Below are positions 37,450 to 49,355 of a stretch of 64,000 nucleotides of DNA, one piece after another; the stretch's first letter is position 1; every line of letters begins with the position of its first letter. Origin of the DNA: Gorsachius magnificus (lineage: Eukaryota > Chordata > Aves > Pelecaniformes > Ardeidae); assembly GCA_034008185.1 (NCBI GenBank), contig CM067081.1, positions 21,575,821-21,639,820 on the forward strand, in the 5' to 3' direction. The translations under genes and the position numbers were made by a program. The notes under the pieces are model-generated. The model was not told where the DNA came from. It was given only the letters and a program-made list of their open reading frames with translations, and made no database searches.

Positions 37450-38006
37450 TGTCCTGGTTTCAGCTGGGATAGAGTTAATTTTCTTCACAGAAGCTAGCAT
37501 AGTGCTGTGCTTTGGATTTAGTACTAGAAGAATGTTGATAACACGCTGATGTTTTCAGTTGTTGCCAAGCAGTGCTCAGACTGCTCAAGGACTTTTTGAG
37601 CTTCTCCTGCTCGGCCAGGTGCATAACAAGCTGGGAGTACAGCACAGCTAGGACCCAAACTGTCCAAAGAGCTATTCCATACCATAGAACGTCATGCTCG
37701 GGGGGGTTGGTGGGTCGGTCGGTCGCTCGGGTACTGATCACTGCTCGGGACGGGCTGGGCATCGGTCGGCGGGTGGTGAGCAATTGCATTGTGCATCATT
37801 CGTTTTGTATATTCTGTATATTTTGTTATCATTCTCATTATTACTATTATTATTATTATTTTCTCTTATTAAACTGTCTTTATCTCAGCCCTCGGCTCTA
37901 ACCTTTTTTCCCTTTCCCGATTCTCTCCCCCATCCCACTGAGGGAGGGGGGGGAGTGAGCGAGCGGCTGCGTGGTGCTTAGTTGCCAGCCGGGTTAAACC
38001 ACGACA
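37450..38006 (+). mobile_element. Complete solo ERV LTR (LTR-A), 557 bp, antisense to SACS
   Basis: It starts TGTCCTGGTTTC and ends AACCACGACA (TG...CA, with TGTC/GACA terminal inverted repeats). It is flanked by a perfect 5 bp target-site duplication TAAAT (37445-37449 and 38007-38011). A 5 bp duplication fits an ERVL-like (class III) or some class I elements; this is inference. Inside are GGTCGGTCGGTC repeats, an (ATT)n tract, an ATTAAA-type signal near 37867 and a G-rich end. There is no internal retroviral sequence. It is 99.5% identical to LTR-B at 46642 (three transitions). Confidence 0.96.
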
Positions 38007-38150
38007 TAAATATATTTTTTAGATGACCACCTTATTTATGTGAACTTCATTTCAAAAAAGGCATTGATTTAATCTTGGGTTTAGAACTAGTCTGTTCAAC
38101 CATTAGCAAGCTATCTATTTCACTATATGAGAACACAAAAGACATATTAC

Positions 38151-38242
38151 CTCGGCTTTTGGCAGCTTCTTTCAAAGCAGCTAGAACCTCAGGCTTCAGG
38201 TCATCAGAAAGTAACCTTCCTTCCAGGCCAGGGAAGAGTGAT
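38151..38242 (-). CDS. SACS: SACS exon 8 (residues 690-721)
   Basis: A 92 bp exon between the acceptor GTGTGCTTAG (38243) and the donor GTAATA (38150-38145). The first base completes Arg (CCC AG|A) from exon 7. It reads [30 protein letters not shown] and its last base starts the Gly finished by exon 9. Phase and residues agree with sacsin on both sides ([13 protein letters not shown] and SR-G-RPCTQ). Confidence 0.95.
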
Positions 38243-40585
38243 CTAAGCACACCATAAAAAACAAAACAAAACAAACAAAAAACCAAAATACACTTTAGTA
38301 AAGCATCTTGATTTATGTTGCTGCACAGAAATTACCAGCATGGTAATCATTATGGTAAGACAGTCATGTACAAAGCTATCACTTACATATGCAGAATTGG
38401 GTTTTCAGCTAGTATCTTCTTATGAGAAAATCATAGATTTAGAACCAGACAGCAGTAAGAAACTAATTTTTCTAACTACTCTCCTTTTCAAAGCAGGTCT
38501 AAGCAAGTTTTCTCTTGATAGAAAAATTGAGATTAGAAAATTATTTTCATCTATTTGTATTGTAACAAAAAAAAAAAAGTAAAATAGCACCTATTATTCC
38601 ACATCTCTTAAAGACTGAATTTGAAAGCATATAAAAAAAATTACATGTAATTCTAGGACTTCACACAGATGTGCTGATTGCAAAAGATCTGCAGACAGTG
38701 GTTAAGACTATTGTAGCCAAGAATCAGTCTCATCCTGCCCTTTCCCTCCCCCCCTTCCTTTATGTGAGCACTTAAAACTAAATATTTTTTTAGGGCTTTG
38801 GTCTTCCTGAAATAAAAAAATAACTATCTAGTTTGACAGCAGGTATGTTAATTATATGTAAACCAACACAGAATCTTTCTTGTTCTTCCACAGGTTCATA
38901 AAAGCTTATTCCAGCTTTTTAAGCAGGCTCCAAATTTGAATACACAAAGAGCCAAACTCCTAAGTTGAAAGTGTCTTAAAACATCTAGCATAAGTCGTTT
39001 CTCATATTTGTAACATCAGAATGAAAAACAATTACTATAGGCAAGAACAGAGGCAAATAAAGCATTACTATTTCAAATTTCTGTATTATCACTGTTAGCA
39101 AGTACATTTATGCCTGGTATAAAGCGCTTTTTATCAGTTTTACAAGACTAACTGAAGTCCATTAACAACACTAACTGAATAAGATATAGTGGTATTGTTA
39201 AGTTCCCAGAAAAGTATCTTGTGACCAGTCTGAAGCAGGGCTGTAAGGAAAATTTGTTAGTCTCATCATGGAAATGTTTTCTCTATTAATGTACTGGCTT
39301 AACTTCTGGAAGAAGAAACAAAGTAAAAGACTAGCAAAAGATACATCATCTCAGAACAGATGCTAGAGAATTATTATTATTATTATTTTGTAAAAGAAGA
39401 CACTAGAATCACAGGCTCTGAGTAGTGTTAATCCCCTCATAAATAACCTGAATTGTCCAGAACAAGAAAGATCTTGGGTTTAGAATATAATAGAAAAAGT
39501 TAAGCAGCAGACTTGGAAAAAAAATCTCTCCTCAAGCAACACAGTATGACAAGTTACTTGCATCCAACTGCTTTTCTTGAAGATGTGTTGTCTACACATA
39601 TATTCAAACCACAGTTTACATAACAACCTTGCTTGAAGCACTTTTTACCTTAATAATATCTATATTGGCACACTCCAACCCACCTCTACTTCCTGTATAA
39701 ACAGTTCATAGGGCAGTAAAAGCAGCAAAATGCATGTAAAATGTCACATTCTCTCAAGCTGAGGATCTGAAAATTAGCAGAATTCTGAGGGAAAGGAGAA
39801 GGAGGAGTGGTTGTGAACATATGTACGGGTAACACTTTGTAAGGAAGACCAGTAACAGGTAAGACATCTGATGTGTCCGAGTGACTTCGAGCAGTACCTC
39901 TTAAGCAATTACTTGGAGAAGGGTCCAGATTTAACAAATCTTTTATACATATACAATCCAGTATAGACATAAAAAGCAGTAGTCACAGTTTCCCCCCGGC
40001 GACCCCAAGCCTGCTCTTCCCTATCCTCTCCCCAGTGTCAGTGCAAGCTTTACTGACAAATGAAATGTGAAACAAATTGGTACATTGAAGGAGCTGGAAA
40101 ATAAAGGGAAAAAAATTAATTGGAGAGGGACTGGAAAGAAAAAAGGGAGAACAGATGTAGAAGACAAAAATCACATCTTTCCATTGTTGTATCTGCTTAC
40201 TTCCTGAAACCAGTGTTTAGTACTAAGCCCTTCACTAAGAGTGCTGTGTTAAAAAAAAAAGCCTGAAGTGATCTCAAGCTTTAAGTTTAAGAAAAGCTTT
40301 TATCATTACCTAATTTAATGTACTTCCTAGTGTGCATGTTTCTAACCGCCTCCTGTTCATAATTCTCGAAGAGAGCTAATTTGAAATATAACCTGTCTCA
40401 TTTCAAGTGAGACATATGCACACAAACATGTACATACACAGAGAAAACTGAGTTCTATCTATGCATTATTCTTTACTTTACAGGCTGCTGCATATCATCT
40501 TGTGTGCTGATAAGCAAGTAATAGTCTGAAGCTCTGTTTCAACATTTAAACTAACAAAACCCAGCATTTAAAATATTAAGCATAC
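38243..40585 (-). other. SACS: SACS intron 7
   Basis: A 2.3 kb AT-rich intron. An (ATT)n microsatellite lies at about 39370-39388. I recognise no transposon or other feature. Confidence 0.85.
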
Positions 40586-42068
40586 CTGGGATATTCTTCT
40601 GAGGTTATGTAAACTACATCCTGTTCTGACACAGATGAGGAAAAAGGAATAAAATTTCCGTTCTGTAATGGCAAAAGCTCCAGTCCAATCAGTTCACTGT
40701 AGACTCCATCAGAAAGCACGAATTCCAAAAGATGAAGCTTTTCTTCAGCTGGTCCACTGTGTCCAGATTTTCTTAGTACTTGCCGTACTACAGCAGGAGT
40801 CACTTTTTTCACAGCTTTAGCAGTAGAAACAGTAAGATGCACTGCACTAGAAATATTTGCTGGTACCTTGGCAATCTGCTTCCCTGAATTCTGGAGGTAG
40901 TTGAGAACAGACTGTGTGTACTCCACACTCTCATCCATTTCAGAAAAGTGGACCTGTTCCACCTTTATCCACTGATTACTCACTGAGTAAATAACTGCAT
41001 GCTGGAGCAGCTCTTTAAAGAGAGGTACTATGACTGGTTTCCAGGGTACCCTGATTTTGTTCTCATCAGGCCATAACCTATAAATTCTTTCAGCTGACAA
41101 TGGAAAATCCGAATTCTTCTCGGTCTCCATTCGTTTGATAGCTTCCAAAATAAGGGTGGTATATGCCTTTGGCACTACATTTACCACAAGAAGATCATTC
41201 CACAGAGCTGCTGGATCTCTCCATTGATCCAGCTCTCGCCATTTGATACTCCTCCTATTGTCTGTGAGACCAAAGAAACCACTAACATGAACTGGGAGTC
41301 CAGTTTTGCTTTCTTCACCTGGAGGCAAAGGCAGAAAACAAAATGCTCTTCCTGAAAAATCTGCTACAGCTCCTTTTTCCTCCCCATTAGCTGATAAAGA
41401 CATGGCTATGCCAATAGTAGGAACAAATTTCAAATCATCAGCTAAACAATCCAGTTCAGTACACATTCCTCGTCCACCTACACAATTACATACCAACCAA
41501 GACGTTTTCTGTGCGTCCTTAACGCTCTCATCTTCTACAACTATATTTACATGGTATGTCACACATGTTATGCTATTGCTTGGAACTCCCTTACAATACT
41601 GATTTATTGCAGTTCCTAAGATTTTGATAGAATTGGGTCTTTCATGTTTCAAGGCCTTGTTCTCACTAGCGGTTACTCTAAAAATCAGCCTCTCCGTTCC
41701 ATCAGCTTCCCTAACATGCAACGAAACATCCTGAACACTCTTCAAGAAGAGCAATACTGTGTCTGCATCTGCTCTGAAGGATTCAAACAGCTCCAAAACC
41801 TTCTGTTTGTCATAAACATTGCTGCTCAGTTGGGAAGGCTGCAGACGAAGTGGGAAACGGAAAAAGGTACCAGGAAAGTTTCCATTCTTAAAGGTTTCTT
41901 TAGTGCTGCCAAATACACCAATGAATGGTGCAAATTGGTCTGTAAGTTCATTGATTTCCTTGCTGTCTTCTTTTAGATTCCAACACTGGCCTGATTCATG
42001 AGGTCCAAAAAGGGTTTGATGGGGATCAAGCATTCCAATCTGGTCACCACTGAAAATACTAGGGACAT
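40586..42068 (-). CDS. SACS: SACS exon 7 (residues 196-690, SIRPT1)
   Basis: A 1483 bp exon: acceptor GTATACAG (42069), donor GTATGC (40585-40580). The first two bases complete Asp after YHIT; 493 codons follow, and the exon ends with two bases of Arg. It reads [31 protein letters not shown] near its start, [37 protein letters not shown] in the middle and ITSEEYP at the end, all hallmark SIRPT1 sequence. The shared FCFLPLP...TGLPVHV.G motif recurs in SIRPT2 ([20 protein letters not shown]) and SIRPT3 ([20 protein letters not shown]), supporting three homologous repeats. Confidence 0.96.
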
Positions 42069-44413
42069 CTGTATACACAAAAACCAACTATTAATAATAC
42101 TAAAAACCATACTTTTCAAATACAGTCTTAAGGAACAAATTTTAAAAGGGCAGGAAAAACAAGTATTAGAAAACTGCGATGAACCTAGTATAACTCTGAT
42201 AACATATAATTCAGTGCTTATTGACAGGAAGAAACAAGCACACTCCCACACTGCAATTAAATATACAAGTAGTCATTCAACTATTAGAATTTTAGCAAAC
42301 GGTGAGCAACAAAAAGTATAATTTTTTTTCATCTCTATACTTTTATCATTCCAATATTTTCAGAAAAAAAAAATTAATTTACTAAAGATATATTCTATTA
42401 CATTCATACTTTGCAGATCTTGAAGGCTTGCAAACAGTAATCTTGTACTTTTAAAAGCATAAATTCCCAGAATTATAAAACCACTGAACCTATTAACTAA
42501 GCTTTTATTCATGCTCTACTAATTAACATACTGTGGAAAAAACATCCTGTGCCTCATAAACTCACTTCACAAGTTAAAAACGTTATTTCAGCAAAAATAT
42601 GCCTCTTATGCTTAGAATCATACAACCATAGAATCATTTAGGTTGGAAAAGACCTTTCAGACCGTCAAGTCCAACCGTTAACCTTACACTGCCAAGTCCA
42701 CCACTAAACCACGTCCCTAAGCACCACATCTACCCGTCTTTTAAATACCTCCAGGCATGGGAACTCAACCACTTCCCTGGGCAGCCTCTTCCAATGCTTG
42801 ACAAGCCTTTTGGTGGAGAAATTTTTCCTAATGTCCAACCTAAACCTGCCCTGGTGCAACTTGAGGCCATTTCCCCTTGTCCTATCACTTGTTACTTGGA
42901 AGAAGAGACCAACACCCACCTCGCTACAGCCTCCTTTCAGGAGAGCAATGAGGTTTCCCCTCAGCCTCCTCTTCTCCAGGCTAAACAACCCCAGTTGCCT
43001 CAGCCGCTCCTCATAAAACTTGTGTTCCAGACCCTTCAACCAACTATGTTGCCCTTCTCTGGACATGCTCAAGCACCTCAATGTCATCGATGGCCCAGCC
43101 ATCCAGCCAGTTTTTTACCCAGTGGAAGCATATGCCCATCCAAGCCATGGGCAGCCAATTTCTCCAGGAGAATGCTGTGGGAAATAGTGTCAAAGGCTTT
43201 ACTAAAGTCTAGGTAGACAACATTCACAGCCCTTCCCTTGTCCACTAAGCAGGTCACCTTGTCATAAAAGAAGATCAGGTTAATCAAGCAGGACCTGTCT
43301 TTCATAAACCCATGCTGACTGAGCCTGATCACCTGTTTGTCCTGTACATGATGCATGATGGCACTCGAGATGATCTGCTCCATAACCTTCCCCAGCAGAG
43401 AGGTCAGACCGAACAGGCCTGTAAGCTCCCTGGATCCTCCTTCCAGCCCTTCTTCTAGATGGGCATCACTCTCTGAACCAGGCTCCTAGACAGGCCAAAG
43501 TCTGCCCTCTGCAAGTCCAAGATAGCAGTTCTGCTTACTCCCCTCCTTACTTCTCCAAAGAATTGAGAACTTATCATTTTGTGATTGCTATGCCCAAGAC
43601 GGCCTCCAACTGCCCCATCACCCACAAGTCCTTCTCTGTTCGCAAACAGGTCCAGTGGGGTGCCTTCCCTAGTTGGCTCCCTCACCAACTGTGTCAGGAA
43701 GTTATCTTCCACACACTTCAGGAGCCTCCTAGACTGCTTCCTCTCTGCTGTGCTGCCTTTCTAGCAGGTGTCTGGTAAGTTAAAGTCCCCCACAAAAACA
43801 AGGGCTAGCAATTGTGAGACTTCCCCCAGCTGCTTACAGAATGTTTCATTGGCCTCTTCATCCTGGTTGGGTGGTCTATAACAGACTCCCACCATGATAT
43901 CTGCCTTGTTGGTCTTCTTCCTGATTCTTACCCATAAACACTCAACACATCATCACCATCTGTATGGCAGTAAAACATTGTGCCAGAATAACAGGTTTCA
44001 AGACGGAATATTACCAGCTTGTGAAAGAGTACACTCTCTCTCAAATGTAAATGTGCATATACTTGTATTATGGAATATCATTTCTAGCATGAAATAAAAT
44101 CACTTCTTATTATGCAAAGAACCTGCATAAAATTTAAAACATTTCTCTGTATTATGGGTAAAAATTTTTCAATATAAGGGAATAAGTACATAATGATGTT
44201 ACTAGAAGGAACAAAACTCCTCCAAAAACCTTCAAAATCCAAAGGATACCTTATAGATTTTAGAAAAATACGAATGCTTCTTAAGGAAACTTAGCCAGGG
44301 ATCTAATTTAAAAATGCACTAAGAGAAAATATTAAATGTTTGATGAATACCTAAAATAATTAAACAATTTAAAAACTTAAACATTTTCATTTTAAAATAT
44401 CTACTCAGAGTAC
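42069..44413 (-). other. SACS: SACS intron 6
   Basis: A 2.3 kb GT...AG intron, more than half filled by an internally deleted CR1 (42614-43960). The flanks are AT-rich and otherwise featureless. Confidence 0.88.
42614..43960 (-). mobile_element. CR1 LINE, internally deleted, with endonuclease and RT remnants
   Basis: The 3' end is at the left (AGAATCATACAACCATAGAA, GGTTGGAAAAGACC). The - strand then carries the C-terminal tail ([19 protein letters not shown]), an RT piece with the motif-A region VVYLDFSKAFDTISHSILLEKLAAHGLD (43084-43383), and endonuclease and linker pieces up to about 43960, including LALVFVGDFN-like and IMVGVCYRPPNQDEEA-like residues. RT sequence between WLGHR and LEHVQRRAT is missing at ~43085. 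Same orientation as SACS; inactive. Confidence 0.92.
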
Positions 44414-44560
44414 CTGTTATATGATAAACTGAATTAAAGCCAATTCCAAATCTTCCAACTTTCAGGGGATCATCTTTCTTCCTGCTTCTTGCTATTTCCT
44501 GTATACCATGCCAGTCCTCAGGGGTGAAAATTGCATCATTGTAGGCATAAAATGCTGGCC
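44414..44560 (-). CDS. SACS: SACS exon 6 (residues 147-196, SIRPT1 ATPase motif)
   Basis: A 147 bp exon: acceptor TTAACAATAG (44561), donor GTACTC (44413-44408). The first two bases complete Gly from exon 5; 48 codons follow, with one base of Asp at the end. It reads [19 protein letters not shown] and then [15 protein letters not shown], the glycine-rich nucleotide-lid motif of the HSP90-like domain in SIRPT1. It is too short to give a long open frame by itself; the splice phases and homology define it. Confidence 0.95.
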
Positions 44561-45864
44561 CTATTGTTAAAAAGATGACAGAATAAAACTATTTACTGTT
44601 AAAAATTTCTAGGAAATGAACTTAGAGAACTGAAAGTATTTATTTAAAGTATGCATGTGCAAATTTAATGGGGAAACTGTAACTCAAGCTGACATCAAAT
44701 TATGCTTAGTGATGAAAGGGAAGTATAGAGTAGCAGCAAAAACAGAAGCAAGGAGATGGATTTACCTCTGTATATGTTACTTAAGAGATTTATATTCTGA
44801 TGTGGTATCTATTCTGGTGTCCACATTTTAAAAGAATTATTCTGAAAAACTGAACAGAAAGCAACAAAACTTCTGAAAGAAGCAGCGTCCTGTGGCACAA
44901 GGCTTAAACTCAATCTGCTCAGTCTACCAAAAATATGTTTGAAAGATGTACTTATCACAGTCTATTAATGCCTCCACTGGAAGGGAACACATGGCAAGAT
45001 ATAACAATAACCTGTGTCTAGAAAGTAAGACAGACAAATTCAAATTAGAAGATATAACGAGGCTGATTAACAACTGAAAAAAAAAAGCTAGAAACAAGCA
45101 GTGGATCATTCATCATTGAAATCTTTCTATCATGACTGAATGCCTTTTGGGATGATTATGCAAACTCATTTGTTTGATAAATACATAACTGACCTCTACC
45201 ACACAATGCTGTATTAGATGATGTAAAAACTTTAAGTTTATAAGAAACTACATTTGCAGTATACAGGCAGCATGGAGCAAAGCTTGGTGTAAGGGTGAGA
45301 GAATAAGAAATGGGGAAGAAAACGGAACTGCCTGAAGAGTGCTGAAATGTAAGGGGCTAGGGTCACCTTTACATTAAGAACTAGATAGCTCTCAAAAGGT
45401 AGAGGTTATTATGTAAAAAATCTGAAAATTATTACTTAATATTCCAAGTATTCTTTTATCCTAGGTCCTACTTATTATCTTGTTTACTTCCTCTATTAAA
45501 GATCCCTTCTTGTATTTTGGGATACTGAGTGAACCCAGGGAAATAAACCACAGGATGCACAGTCATCTTGGAAATGACTTAGAATAAAGCAGAACATGAA
45601 AACTTTTTCAAACAACATTAACTGTAAGCAGTTTGAAAGCTGCTACTGACAAGCTGCAAGAAGACAGTGTAAAGTCTTCAATACCAAATACCAGCTTTGG
45701 AAAAGAATTATCAACATCCGAACATAGACAAAATATGCACCTGGTAAGGTGGTAGTAGCAATGGAGTCATCCCTATATGGTCATCTGCATACAGCAAGGA
45801 GAAAACCACAGAACCACATGCATATTGAAGAATAATGGCCAAATATAATGAAAATTATATTTAC
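44561..45864 (-). other. SACS: SACS intron 5
   Basis: 1304 bp of AT-rich sequence. I see no transposon, RNA gene or further exon in it. Confidence 0.85.
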
Positions 45865-45976
45865 CCTGATATTGTGCCATGTCCTTTGACCACAGAGTTT
45901 CTGTTCCATACTGAGTTTCATCATATAAAAACCTAACCTCTGTGGCACCAGCGTCTTCTGCATTCTGTATCAGTTC
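45865..45976 (-). CDS. SACS: SACS exon 5 (residues 110-147, SIRPT1 N-box)
   Basis: A 112 bp exon: acceptor TTGCTGTCTCAG (45977), donor GTAAAT (45864-45859). Phase 0 at its start, one base of Gly at its end. It reads [20 protein letters not shown] and then [12 protein letters not shown]. The E...QNAEDA motif is the Bergerat-fold N-box, which in HSP90-type ATPases holds the Mg-ATP ligands; it is the first of three such motifs in the protein. Confidence 0.95.
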
Positions 45977-46221
45977 CTGAGACAGCAAAAAAACACACAA
46001 AACCAAAGTATAATGCAGTAATGTGGTACATATTCCAGCAATGGCTTTCCAATTTAAACAGTAGAAAATAATAAGCAATTTTTTAAAGTGTAATTGTTCT
46101 CATACTTTTCAACCCAAATAATTTTATCCAGTCTACCAGAATGAAAATAAACATCATTATAAAAGGAATATTCAGATAAATACTATAGAAGTGATTTGAA
46201 TTTGGAGCTAAAATACCACAC

Positions 46222-46634
46222 ATCATAGAATCATTTCGGTTGGAAAATACCTTTAAGATCATCAAGGCCAACCGTTAACCTAACACTGCCAAGTCCATCG
46301 CTAAACCATGTCCCTAAGCACCTCATCTACCCGTCTTTTAAATACCTCCAGAGGTAGGGACTCAACCACTTCCCTGGGTAGCCCATTCCAGTGCCTGATA
46401 ACTGAAAGAAATTTTTCCTAATGTCCAATCTAAGCCTCCCTGGCACAACTTCAGGCCATTTCCTCTTGTCCTATCACTCATTACTTGGGAGAAGAGACCA
46501 ACACCCACCTCACTACAACCTCCTTTCAGGTAGTTGTAGAGAGTGATAAGGTCTCCCCAGCAGCCTCCTTTTCTCCAGGCTAAACAACTCCAGTTCCTTC
46601 AGCTGCTCCTCATAAGGTTGCTGCTCTAGCCCCT
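46222..46634 (-). mobile_element. CR1 LINE 3' fragment
   Basis: It starts at the 3' tail (ATCATAGAATCATTTCGG, GGTTGGAAAATACC) and runs to GTTGCTGCTCTAGCCCC. It holds the CR1 3' UTR and the ORF2 C-terminal tail with frameshifts. LTR-B inserted at or within a few bases of its 5' end. Same orientation as SACS. Confidence 0.92.
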
Positions 46635-46641
46635 AGAGCTG

Positions 46642-47198
46642 TGTCCTGGTTTCGGCTGGGATAGAGTTAATTTTCTTCACAGAAGCTAGCATAGTGCTGT
46701 GCTTTGGATTTAGTACTAGAAGAATGTTGATAACACGCTGATGTTTTTAGTTGTTGCCAAGCAGTGCTCAGACTGCTCAAGGACTTTTTGAGCTTCTCCT
46801 GCTCGGCCAGGTGCATAACAAGCTGGGAGTACAGCACAGCTAGGACCCAAACTGTCCAAAGAGCTATTCCATACCATAGAACGTCATGCTCGGGGGGGTT
46901 GGTGGGTCGGTCGGTCGCTCGGGTACTGATCACTGCTCGGGACGGGCTGGGCATCGGTCGGCGGGTGGTGAGCAATTGCATTGTGCATCATTCGTTTTGT
47001 ATATTCTGTATATTTTGTTATCATTCTCATTATTACTATTATTATTATTATTTTCTCTTATTAAACTGTCTTTATCTCAGCCCTCGGCTCTAACCTTTTT
47101 TCCCTTTCCCGATTCTCTCCCCCATCCCACTGAGGGAGGGGGGGGAGTGAGCGAGCAGCTGCGTGGTGCTTAGTTGCCAGCCGGGTTAAACCACGACA
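46642..47198 (+). mobile_element. Complete solo ERV LTR (LTR-B), 557 bp, antisense to SACS
   Basis: It starts TGTCCTGGTTTCGG and ends AACCACGACA. It is flanked by a perfect 5 bp target-site duplication AGCTG (46637-46641 and 47199-47203), different from that of LTR-A. By direct reading it differs from LTR-A at three of 557 positions, all transitions, two of them at CpG. No internal viral sequence remains. Confidence 0.96.
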
Positions 47199-48929
47199 AG
47201 CTGCTAAACTGTTAATACTATATTATCCCAAAACAGAGCTGTACAAGCCTCAAAACAATGCAACAGGGCAGAAGAAACAAAAAACCACCCCAAACAAACA
47301 AACAAACAAAAAAAAAAAATCGAAGTTTACTCTTAAGCCCACACAACAGCTGTAAGGCAACAGTGAGGCAAAAAGTCATAAAAGGGCAATACATAGCACT
47401 CTTCTTTACATCAACTGAATCCCATTTAATTTAACACAACACAGTATGAAGCAACTGTTCAAGAGCCATGGTGCTCACTTCTAACACCCCTTCATCAAAG
47501 GGCTGCAAAACAGTTCTGGCCAGTAACTCTGTAAATCATGAATCAACAGAGCTCACCTGTTGAATGAAACCCATAGACTAGAAGACTTAGTTAAGATGGA
47601 GTATTTGTTAATTAGTATTAGTAGTGTTGAGACCTATGGAAAACTAACTAAAATGCCAATAAACTAGTTTTGTAATCACTACCATTTGATAAAATATGTC
47701 TATCCAGTCCCATTTATATCAACAGCATTATACACTGCAGACATGTAAGCACGATTATAAATACCTACAGGATTAGAGCTTCACACAATGCTCTATTCAC
47801 ACTGAATCATCAAAGTTTATCAGGGCTCCAAAGATACACACTCATACATCATACAGACCAACATACACGTGTGTGTATGTTTGTGTGGGTATATATAAAT
47901 TTGGCATAAGGACGCATCTCATCTGAATTGAAAAGCTACATAGGTACATCACATCCAATGTAGTCACACAAACATAAATTTCATTCAATTATGCATAAAA
48001 ATAAAAGACTTACTAGCAAGATGAATCTTTAAAAGTGCATCAACTAGCAGCAGATATTTCAGATTAGGTTGCATTCTAATATACTGTTGACAGTAAAATA
48101 AGATCATTGTTATCTAATATCTGGTTTCAAAACTATAACCCCTCAATTTTTCACTTTGTGACAGCATGTTCAGTCCATAAGGTGTACTACACAAGTAGCC
48201 AAAATTTATTGTTTATATTGTTACTTCTACACAATTTTGAAGCAAGATGAGATAGCAAGGAATATACCCACAGTTCAGAATAAATAATACATTTTTAAAG
48301 AATCTCCATGACATTTCATTACAAAAAACATGCAATTCTTCTTTTAAAAGAGTAATTATGGCAAACATTCAAGAAGATACAGAAAGAAAGCCAAAGCCTC
48401 TAGAAATATTAAGTAATAAGCATGGAAACCGCCATGTAGTCAGAGATTTGCATTCATACTGTGGCACATGGAGCATCTCTTTCAGCTGTAACAGCACTGT
48501 ATTTGAAGAATCCAAACAGTGAAATCAATTTTAAGAGATGAGCAAAATTCCTGGTAGTAATCTCTTCCTAACAGTCTGTTAACTCTAAATTGTAAACCAT
48601 GAAAAGAGGAACATTTCTACTTTTAGATTTACCTATCTGATTTCTAAGGACATTATCTTATTTCTTCATGTTGAAATGAGAACTTGGGTTTAAATTGTTA
48701 AGAAGGTCTGAACCCCTCTTGATTCAAATGCATCTTACAGACTCGGAGAGTATTGGGCAATAGTAAAAAATTAAGCACCCATCCTATGAACAGACACTGC
48801 TCAGAACATATCCAGGATGCTGTTTGCCAAAAAAAAGTTTAAGATATGCTTATCTTAAGCATCCACAACTTCTAGTTCCAGGCTTGCAAAGAAAACCCTC
48901 CAAGAGACAGCAGGAACTGTCATCAACCA

Positions 48930-49355
48930 TCACAGAATCATTGAATGGTTTCGGTTGGAAGAGACCTTGAAATATCATCTAGTCCAATGCAGTCCTGCCA
49001 TGGGGCAGGGATATCTCTCACTAGATCAAGTTGCTCAAAGCTCTAATCAACCCGACACTGAACACTTCCAATGATGGGGCATTCGCAACTTCTCTGGGGA
49101 ACCTATTCCAGTGCCTCACCACCATCATAAAATATTTCTTCCTTATGTCCAATCTAACCCTACACTCTTTCAGTTTAAAACCCTTGCCCCTTCTCTTGTC
49201 ACTACAGGCCTTGGTATAAAGTCCCTCTCTATCTTTCTTATAAGTTCCCTTTAAGTACTGAAAGGCCACAATAAGGGCTCCCCAGAGCCTTCTCTTCTTC
49301 AGATTGAACAACCCCAACACTCTCAGCCTTTCTTCACAGGAGAGGTGTTCCAGAC
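48930..49355 (-). mobile_element. CR1 LINE 3' fragment
   Basis: TCACAGAATCATTGAATGG, GGTTGGAAGAGACC and CCTGCCATGGGGCAGGGA mark the 3' end of another CR1 subfamily. The - strand encodes ORF2-tail residues such as GKGFKLKECRVRLDIRKKYF. It ends near GGAGAGGTGTTCCAGAC and has the same orientation as SACS. Confidence 0.92.

Larger units (their letters stand above)
32941..38150 (-). other. SACS: SACS intron 8
   Basis: A 5.2 kb GT...AG intron. From 32941 to ~36744 it is AT-rich unique sequence in which I see no exon or transposon. From 36745 it holds two abutting CR1 fragments (36745-37003, 37004-37323) and a complete solo LTR (37450-38006) close to the exon 8 donor. Confidence 0.9.

Noticed and set aside
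37475..37789. A 104-codon - strand open frame found identically again at 46667-46981
   Set aside because: It lies wholly inside LTR-A and LTR-B. Its conservation simply reflects their near identity. The same applies to the two + strand frames in each LTR.
43084..43383. Reverse-transcriptase-like frames as possible domesticated genes
   Set aside because: They are ordinary CR1 remnants with frameshifts, stops and deletions, flanked by CR1 3' ends.
37450..47198. A 9.7 kb provirus with LTR-A and LTR-B as its two ends
   Set aside because: Each LTR has a different perfect 5 bp duplication, and SACS exons 5-8 with ordinary introns lie between. No gag, pol or env sequence is present.
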